Positions 56,791 through 64,000 of a DNA stretch of 64,000 nt are shown piece by piece (positions within the stretch are counted from its first letter, which is position 1; every line of letters starts with the position of its first letter). Both the position numbers and the translations under genes were made by a program. This DNA comes from Xiphophorus maculatus (lineage: Eukaryota > Chordata > Actinopteri > Cyprinodontiformes > Poeciliidae): NCBI RefSeq assembly GCF_002775205.1, contig NC_036453.1, positions 28,435,213-28,499,212 of the forward strand, read 5' to 3'. The notes under the pieces are model-generated. The model saw only the letters and a program-made list of their open reading frames with translations. It was not told the origin of the DNA and did no database searches.

Positions 56791-58145
56791 AGACTGTGTT
56801 GTCAAGAAACGTCTTGACTGTGGAAGCCTGACTTTAAAACGGATTCCTTTGTGTTTCACCTCAGTTGTAGCTGATTGTAAAATTAGAGCAGCTGAAGCAC
56901 ATTATAACTTGCTGTGATCCATGGTACCATAACATACTGAGATCCTACCAATTGTCAAACTGTTCATTCAGATGAAGTGATGCACATTTTCTATGCTAAA
57001 ATAAAGCATTTTGTCATGCATTAGTTAGAGAGGGTAAAGCCCATCTAATCAGCATTAAACCTTGCATGGTTAACTTGTTAATGCTGTAGGAATGTCTGAA
57101 TGAATGAATGAGGTAGAGGACATGCCCCATCCATTATTTGTGTATGAACTTTGGATTTGAGAGTGCGTTTGCAGAAAAACGTTTGCAGAGTTTGCGACCT
57201 GCTAAGTTGGAGCTAAGGCCCAGGCTGAGATGAATAGAATACTGAGTCGATGAAATTGAATCAGTCTCCTGCTTGGGTGGGGGTTGCTGTCCGACAGGGC
57301 GCACATGGAGCTAGCAAACCTTGTATAATTATAGCGTCGCCCCTGACCATGATGTGTATGCATGACTTAAGTTTTAGTGGGTGAAAACTTTGCACCATGA
57401 CAACCCTGCAAAATCAAACTAATGGGATACACAGTTACAATCTAGTTTCAAACACTCGGTGGTGATGACAAAGCCTAAAACAGTCACATGACTTGGTGTC
57501 TTCTAGTCCTTGATGAACACATGCAAGAGAAAGTCTGTCTGCAAGAATTACCCCGTTGCTCTGTTTGATGTAAGTCTGTATGCCAGTTCTTCTCAGACAG
57601 GTGCTGCACTGACTGAGAGATTTAAATATAGTCTGTCATAAAGGCATTATTTATAGCCCCTTCGTACGTCATTTTTGTAGTTGCCCAGCACATAATGTAT
57701 CCATGCTTGTCATGTTTTGATGAAATTCAGCTATAATGCCCTTTAAACAGTAGAAATGCATTGATACTTTTAACAAAGGCATTGAAATTACATAAATCCT
57801 TCTATTCCTGAACCACTTGAGCTAATTTGTTCTCACCTAGCAGTGAAGTGTAGCCCTGGGTGCAGCTGCAGCTTGACACCAAGCTATTCTGACACCGGTC
57901 AGGCAGTTGGCCAGGATTCCTTTCAAAGGGTCATGCTGCTTCAAGAAAGGGGTTCTGCAGGGTTATGAAGTGTTGCTCACTTCCTCTGAGAAAACGTAGC
58001 AGCCAATAAAACAAAAACCAAAGATTCAAGTATTTTCTGTTTCCGTTGCTTTGAATTCTATAACTTACCCTGAGTAAGTTAATCAAAATCATTTAAAACC
58101 TGCTGCTATATTGTACAACATGAGTAATTAGGTGAGTATTTCTGT
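56791..58145. other. Intergenic, no gene seen
   Basis: Unremarkable sequence between the SINE and the hAT element. I see no exon, RNA gene or clear repeat. Confidence 0.5.
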
Positions 58146-59453
58146 CAGAGGTGGGGACTCGAGTCACATGACTTGGACTCGAGTCAGACTCGAGTCGTTA
58201 AAATCACGACTTGAGACTTGACTTGAAAAAATGCTCAAAGACTCGGACTTGACTTTGACTTTCATGCCGTTGACTTGGGACTTGACTCGACTTGAAGCTG
58301 TTTACTTGAAAAGACTTGATATTTTTTACTCAAAGTCTTAAAATTTAAAACACATTATTTATAAAGTGGCGTCATTAATTAATTTCACTCATTCCGTATC
58401 AATATGCGCAGACCGTCACTATGGTTTTCCTCTCTCCTTATGTATGTATGTGTACGTAGCTGCAGCACAACCAATCAAATTAACAGGATTTGGACGTTTA
58501 AAAAAACGCGGCAAAGCTACAGAGCTCAGGGAACGAAATACGAAATAACCGCTCGAATATGCTTCCGCGAGTAATTTCTTTTGGCTACGTAGGTTATGAA
58601 CTTTCGACTAAAAAACGAACTGCAACTTGTAAAACATGCAAGAAGAGAATATCGGATGGAGATGCCACGACGTCCAACTTTGTCCGGCATTTGAAGCTTC
58701 ACAAAGATCGGTAGGTGGCGCTTTTCTTTTGCTGTAAGATAGTTGACTTTAGCTAACTTCGTGTTAGCATGTGTACTCCGGGTTAAATTGGTGATGATTT
58801 ACCATAAATCCGGTCCTTCAAATGCCTCCACAAATAATGTGCACCGTGTTAGCTCAGGAAGCCGGTGGATAGTGAGCGGGGCTCCGGAACAGAAAGCAGA
58901 TTCTGGACCTGAACACAGGGAACAGAGTCTCTCTGTCCCATCATGATGATGAGCCGGGTCTAGTATCATCTAAGGATGGTTGGTGTATTTGAAGACATCT
59001 ACGTTGGGAAATTATATTGACAATATATTGTTTTGACAGGTGAGAGAAAAGAGGAAAAAACTGCTGTTATGGTTCTTTGTATTGTGCTGTGGAAATGTCA
59101 GCATTTTCGTCTTTTTTTATTGAATATCAAGTTTAACAGAACTGGGCAATAAAGTGGTCCAATTTAAAAATGTTTTTTATACTTTGTGTTCAGCTACACA
59201 TGTTCTATCATTTGAGATAAATACATATTTTAAAACTAACAAATGGTCTATTATTTGAATTTTATGTATATTTGCAAATTATAAAAAAAAAAAAAAAAAA
59301 AAAAACGACTCGAAATGACTTGAAATTAAAGGTTCCTGACTTGAGACTTGACTCGACTTTTGCCTGTCTTTACTTGAGACTTGACTCGGACTTGAGGACA
59401 AAGACTTGAGACTTACTTGAGACTTGCAACACAGTGACTTGGTCACACCTCTG
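58146..59453 (+). mobile_element. hAT element with BED zinc-finger exon and exact 8-bp target-site duplication
   Basis: It starts cagaggtggggactcgagtc and ends ...ggtcacacctctg. ATTTCTGT flanks it exactly on both sides (58138-58145 and 59454-59461), the length hAT makes. Both ends are dense in repeated gacttgagacttgactc words. Inside is a BED-finger exon (58559-58710). The catalytic and dimerisation parts of the transposase are absent, so the copy is non-autonomous. Confidence 0.92.
58559..58710 (+). pseudogene. First exon of a hAT transposase: BED-type zinc finger
   Basis: From ATG 58559 the frame reads without a stop to a splice donor (atcg/gtaggt at 58711). It includes ATCKTCKKRISDG and TSNFVRHLKLHKD, which supply the Cys-x2-Cys and His-x4-His ligands of a BED finger. 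These fingers bind the transposon's own ends. The rest of the transposase is not found downstream in the element, so this is an orphan exon, although its finger looks intact. Confidence 0.8.
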
Positions 59454-59461
59454 ATTTCTGT

Positions 59462-61945
59462 AACCTGTTGGGTGTTCCAGCGTACAAGTTGCAAGGATCG
59501 TATCACCCTCTTGTTGCATAACTGTCCAAGACTGGAATTATTCAATTGCTTTAAGTAAATGTTGGTGTCAAATTTGCTTGTGTCGGACAGTTCCCCTCCC
59601 TAGAAACCAAACCTTTAAACTCAATTTGAACGATGCTAACCGTTGCGGTACACATCTTGGAACAACTTTTTTTTCCAATCTTGGGAGTTTTTCTAACTTA
59701 AACAAACTCCCAAGCCTGAGGAAAAGTCCTTTTCTTTTTCCCTTGTGCTTAGGCTTGGAAGGTTGCAAAAGACTTCTTGAACAATGTATTTTGCACAGAC
59801 AAAACCAAAGCTAAGATGCTTTGTAATAAGGTGCAGGAAGTCAGAACAAAAACTATTAACAACTCATATACATGGTGGTGGAGGGCTCATCATTTTGGTT
59901 CATTTTGCAGCTATAGTACTGACCCTTTTGCAATCTTTTACTCAACTCTTTCTAAATATAAGTAGATAATTAAATCCTGACCACAACAAAACATCTCAAC
60001 AAGGCATTAAACCGTTCCAACTCTCTACTTGAAATGAGGTAGGATTTCAGCAGACCATTGACTAACTGAATAGTTCCTAATCGAAATGACATAAAAGAGG
60101 GTTTTAAAAAAGAGTGTGCCAAAGTTTCTCAACTAACATTTGAGAGACTGACATGCTCACTCAAATGATGGTGATTTCAGAATTTTGCAGCTAAATAGCA
60201 TTTATTCCAAACATTTTGAATTTTCACCTTAGATTTTGATCCAAAACCACTTCAAAGAAGCTTTTGGTTTTCATATTGTAAAAATTAGACTATGCTAAGA
60301 TTTTCTAAGCTTTTCCACATATAATGTGACATTTACTATGTGCGTTCAAGAAAAATATAGTAGACAAATAGATAAAAGCATAAGTACAAAAACCTACAAA
60401 GTGATACCTAGGTAAAGCACCTGAAATAAAGTCTAAGTGTCCATGTGATACTTCTTTGTTTGCTTTTTTTCGACTAAAGCCTACAGAGAGGTGAAAGACA
60501 ATCTCAAAACAAACTCCTTCCAAACACAGCGTCAAGAAGTTGAAGACCCCTTGAATCAATGTCATTCCAAAATGTTTAACAAAGGTTTGAACGCTGCCAA
60601 AAATAAGCTTCATGAAACACAAAGGTCACAGCATTGTGATTTGTGGTTACTTTTCGTCTGATGGAACTGAGGTTTTGGCTGAGATGGACGAAAATATAAT
60701 CAGGTCAATTTTGACCCAAGACTTTCAGGACAGGAAATCAAAAATTGATTGGGATTTAAAGTTCAGAGCAAAACCTTACAAAAAACCTATGAGGTCACGA
60801 GGACAGGCCCGAAGTCAAGAGATGCCCTCATTGTCTGATGGACTGTGAAAAGGTAGAGTGGTCAAGTCAAGACATGGGATGCAGATATTTAATCTTGTAC
60901 ATGCCAGATTATTTTTTATTTTATCTTAACATGTCAAGCTTTATTACGAAACCCAGCTAATTGTATATTGTCAGCTTAGCGCATGAAGTGGTTGCAGAAA
61001 CCTGCTCTAACTTGGTAACCTTTGACTTTGTGCAGGACAGGCAGTGGACAGCTGGGTAACATGAGAAGAGGTTACTTGGGGAGTGTGTGGCCAAACGGCC
61101 CTGTCCGCTGCGCCTCCTGATACCGCCTGCGTCAAAAGCAGGAACAAGGAGAGAAGCTGACAAAATACCATCAGAGAAACAGTGAGAGTTGTTTTGTCTC
61201 AAGATCTTTGGCTGCGATGAAGTGTAAGCTTATGTGCCGGTTGTGTGCAGACGGGAGCAGCAATATCACAAGGAAGCAGAAGAAGCAGGTGTGAACCAAG
61301 CAGCTGCCTGTGAGAGGGCCGGGATATCCCACAAACACAGCTGCAGGAAAGACCCTGGGATCATCACAGTTTTAACTCTAAACTAGTGGTTCAGCACGTA
61401 AAGATTCTATTTGACAAAAAATGCTTGGCTAACTACATTTCCATAGAGCATTGCAATCTGTAAAGGAGTCCAAATGAAATTATTGTAAATAAATGGCAGA
61501 CTGATTGCTTCAAAACAGAAGCAGATATTGGTGAAATCATTATCTTCTTGTATCAGCAAGAAATAAAAAACATTTCTTGCAACGGTGATGCTTTGTCAAT
61601 GTTGGCAACAGTCAGGTAAGAGTACACTTTGATGATTGGCTACAGACGTGATGAGAAGAGCAGCAAATAAACTCTCTATGGCTTTAAATTAAAGAGCATC
61701 ATAGACTGAAAGTTCATGGGTCAGTACTGTTTGAACAAATTTGGTGTATTTGCAGATAAAAGCTTGTAAATTCAATAAAATAATTTGATTGATCCTGAGT
61801 TGAACTCATCAACAGCATTCGGACTGGGTGCACTAAATTGTCTCTATCTTTGTTTTCTTGTTACAAAGGTTGTAACTCTTAAAAAATTAAAATAACGAAT
61901 CAACTTTACTGCAGAATATGTTACATTTTCATCATAGCATTAATG
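59462..61945. other. Intergenic; possible transposase relics, otherwise nothing
   Basis: Two stretches (about 59780-59930, with GGGG-rich HGGGGLI-like reading, and 60612-60720, reading KHKGHSIVICGYF) faintly recall the glycine-rich block of Tc1-like transposases, but the similarity is too weak to assign. No other exon or RNA gene is supported. Confidence 0.3.
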
Positions 61946-62043
61946 AACCATTAATGTTCACTAATGAACATTAATGGTTAGGGTTAATGTAACCATTAAT
62001 GGCAAATTCATCTGCCATCTTTTTACTATGGCAGATGAATTTG
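61946..62043. other. Two adjacent perfect stem-loops
   Basis: Stem 1: 61946-61960 pairs with 61965-61979 (15 bp, no mismatch, loop ctaa). Stem 2: 62003-62018 pairs with 62028-62043 (16 bp, no mismatch, 9-nt loop). They are separated by 23 bases that repeat part of stem 1 (aaccattaatgg). No T-run or gene boundary gives them an obvious role. Confidence 0.8.
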
Positions 62044-62312
62044 GTGTGAGCACCTAAATTTACTTCAGTACATGACGAAGGATGAAAAATCCTCATGTCA
62101 AGGAGGTTTAAATTGAATTAAGTTGACTTAAAATGAGCAAGCATTCGTCTGACAAATGCTGATCAAAGAATTTCAGGATCTCCTGTTTTAAAAAAAAAGA
62201 TCTTTTAGTTAAAAAGTTGAGAGAAGCAGTCCCAGAAGGACAGCTTTCCCCAGATAAATACTTTATGCAAGTTCAGGCTAACTTAACTGTCTAAGCAATA
62301 TTGGGCTGTACT

Positions 62313-62640
62313 TAGGGCTGCTTGATGGTGCAGCTGGTAACACTGGTGGCTTGCAGCAAGAAGGACCTGGGTTCATATCCCTGCCTGGGGTCTTTTGGCA
62401 TGTAGCTTGCATGTTTGTAACTTCCTGGCGTCTGTCCAGATACTTCAGCTTCCTCTTGTAGTCCAAAGAAAATAGCTTGGGTAATTTGTTTCTCTAAACT
62501 GCCCTAAGCTGTGTGTGTGTGTGTGTACATTAGACATTTTGACAGACTGGTGACCAATGGAGATAAACTAGCCCCTCCAGTGATCCTGCCACTACAAACA
62601 GGTATACACAACAGAATGGAAGTCAATGTTGCAGCTGTGA
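62313..62640 (+). mobile_element. tRNA-derived SINE, near complete
   Basis: The head agggctgcttgatggtgcag contains an A-box-like segment and a B box GGTTCATATCC at 62370-62380. Body phrases follow (ggggtcttttggcatgtagc, gtccagatacttcagcttcc, a TG microsatellite at about 62510-62527, gactggtgaccaatggagat). It matches the order of the body at 56445-56790. Confidence 0.75.
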
Positions 62641-64000
62641 AAACATTAAACAAAACATTGTTTATTATTTTCTGGCATTAAGACCACGTTTGAATAAGAC
62701 AACCAGAAAAAACGTTGACATAAGAATTAGTTCTGGAATGCATTACTTAACACTGATTGCAGACTCTGAAAAACAGAATTTGTAGTTTGCGAAACCTTTA
62801 CTTTGATTTTATCGATTTATTTATTTGCATCATCAAAATGAAATGATTTTTGTTTCTCATCTCACTCCAGTGAGCTGAATGCATTGTGACATGATAATAG
62901 ACTTTGATTTTTGCCAGTTGCACTGTTTTACACTCATTGCAGCCATCTTGAATTTTAAGGTTGGAATTCAGTCTTTCAGAAGACATTCCAGTTAATTTGG
63001 AACTGGGAAATTCAGGTTTTTAGAAACAAAGTAAAAGTGTTTTTTAAGATTATTAGTCATCACTTTGATACCTCAGTGGGAGCAGCACTTAATGCCAAGT
63101 TGCCTACCAATCTGGATAAATAAGTCCAGTTGGGTTAATGTGGCCTTACTTTAGTCCTTTGAGTGGTCATAATGACTAGAAAACATAATAAATTCAACCC
63201 ATTTACTGTTTAAACCCTGAAGCGTGAGAAGACGCCTTAAACACGTCACAAAGAAAGATTCTGTTACGTGGCAAATACTGTCGACAAGCCTTCACTACTC
63301 ATCATCCCAGAAATCCAGAGAAGACTTTGTCTAATAAATAAACAGTGTTGCCAGGCAGCATCACTTATACATCTGCTATGCCCAAGTGAGAAGAAGACAA
63401 ACTCTGTCTAATATTCACACCTAACACAAGGATCCCTGTTCTTCCTGGCACGCCTGGCAAACCACAAGCTTTTTCTTGCATCTTTGCTTGCTGACCGCCC
63501 CCCTGCTCCTCAACTATCGTATCATCTGCACCTCTAGCTGCATTACTCCATTACCCTTGCAGCCCCCTCACCCATCCTACTGGGGCTATGTATGGGTCCT
63601 TGTGGGAGGAGGGCCAGCTGTGGTAACCTTCTTGGATGGCAGTGTTGCAAAGGCGCCTCTTTCATAAACTGTTCAGAGTATCAGTTCAGAAACCAGCCAA
63701 TGAAAGCTCAGCAGGCACTAAAATGGCCAAACGAATGGCAGACGTCTGCCCAGTATAAAAACAGGGAGCAGAGACCTCCAGAGCTGGGTGACCCCTTTTT
63801 TGGCTGTGGTGAACAGGATCTGATCCCAAGGACTGTTACCTCTGTTCTTGTCTTGTGAGCAGGTAATATATATATATATATATATATATAACCCAATAAT
63901 ATTTTGATGTTAAAGAAGGTCAAGACAAGGTAGAGATATATTTACTGCACGTGCCAAACATTTTACTAGCTCAAAATACCAGACCAAAATTTCCACAGCA
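62641..64000. other. Intergenic to window end, no gene seen
   Basis: Ordinary sequence with a TA microsatellite at about 63866-63890. The open frames at 63476-63858 have no recognisable domain or splice context. Confidence 0.5.

Noticed and set aside
59282-59306. Poly-A run as a retrotransposed gene tail
   Set aside because: It lies inside the hAT element between its terminal blocks, with no upstream coding remnant.
60612-60848. 78-codon open frame as a surviving Tc1 transposase fragment
   Set aside because: Only a short KHKG...GYF-like phrase is suggestive; without inverted ends or the catalytic blocks the assignment is not supported.

Overview
This is a piece of nuclear DNA from a ray-finned fish, very probably a teleost. 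The genes are vertebrate, with small exons, long AT-rich introns and standard splice signals. The spaces between them are full of transposon relics typical of fish: Tc1-like, hAT and tRNA-derived SINE sequences, plus TA and ATCT microsatellites. I cannot name the species.

Layout. (1) hnrnpl, + strand, 2644-14970: 13 coding exons that splice in frame to a 517-residue hnRNP L. One intron is an AT-AC intron of the U12 (minor) class. (2) An intronless reading frame, + strand, 17978-22957, encoding a 1659-residue Lys/Glu-rich protein that I do not recognise. It contains two tandem-repeat arrays, a predicted coiled coil and four evenly spaced TQT-type motifs like those that bind dynein light chain LC8. 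It has a TATA box and three CRE-like sites upstream, and two ~400-bp direct repeats lie on either side of it. (3) An NCX2-type sodium/calcium exchanger (slc8a2-like), - strand, 25958-35549: 12 coding exons, 924 residues, with a probable non-coding first exon near 50.2-50.5 kb, so its first intron would span about 14.6 kb. (4) nccrp1 (FBXO50), - strand, 52372-54355: six exons, 233 residues, FBA domain. The remaining 9.5 kb shows no gene, only repeats.

hnRNP L regulates splicing in the nucleus, NCX2 exports calcium across the plasma membrane, and NCCRP1 is an FBA-domain protein. They are not a pathway; their grouping looks like conserved linkage. From memory, human HNRNPL, NCCRP1 and SLC8A2 all lie on 19q13, which supports calling these the hnrnpl and slc8a2 members rather than the HNRNPLL and SLC8A1 pair on human 2p22.

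The least explained object is the 17.9-23.0 kb gene. Its repeat arrays, LC8-motif array and CRE/TATA promoter suggest a multivalent scaffold protein, possibly lineage-restricted and possibly germ-cell expressed. The function is inference.
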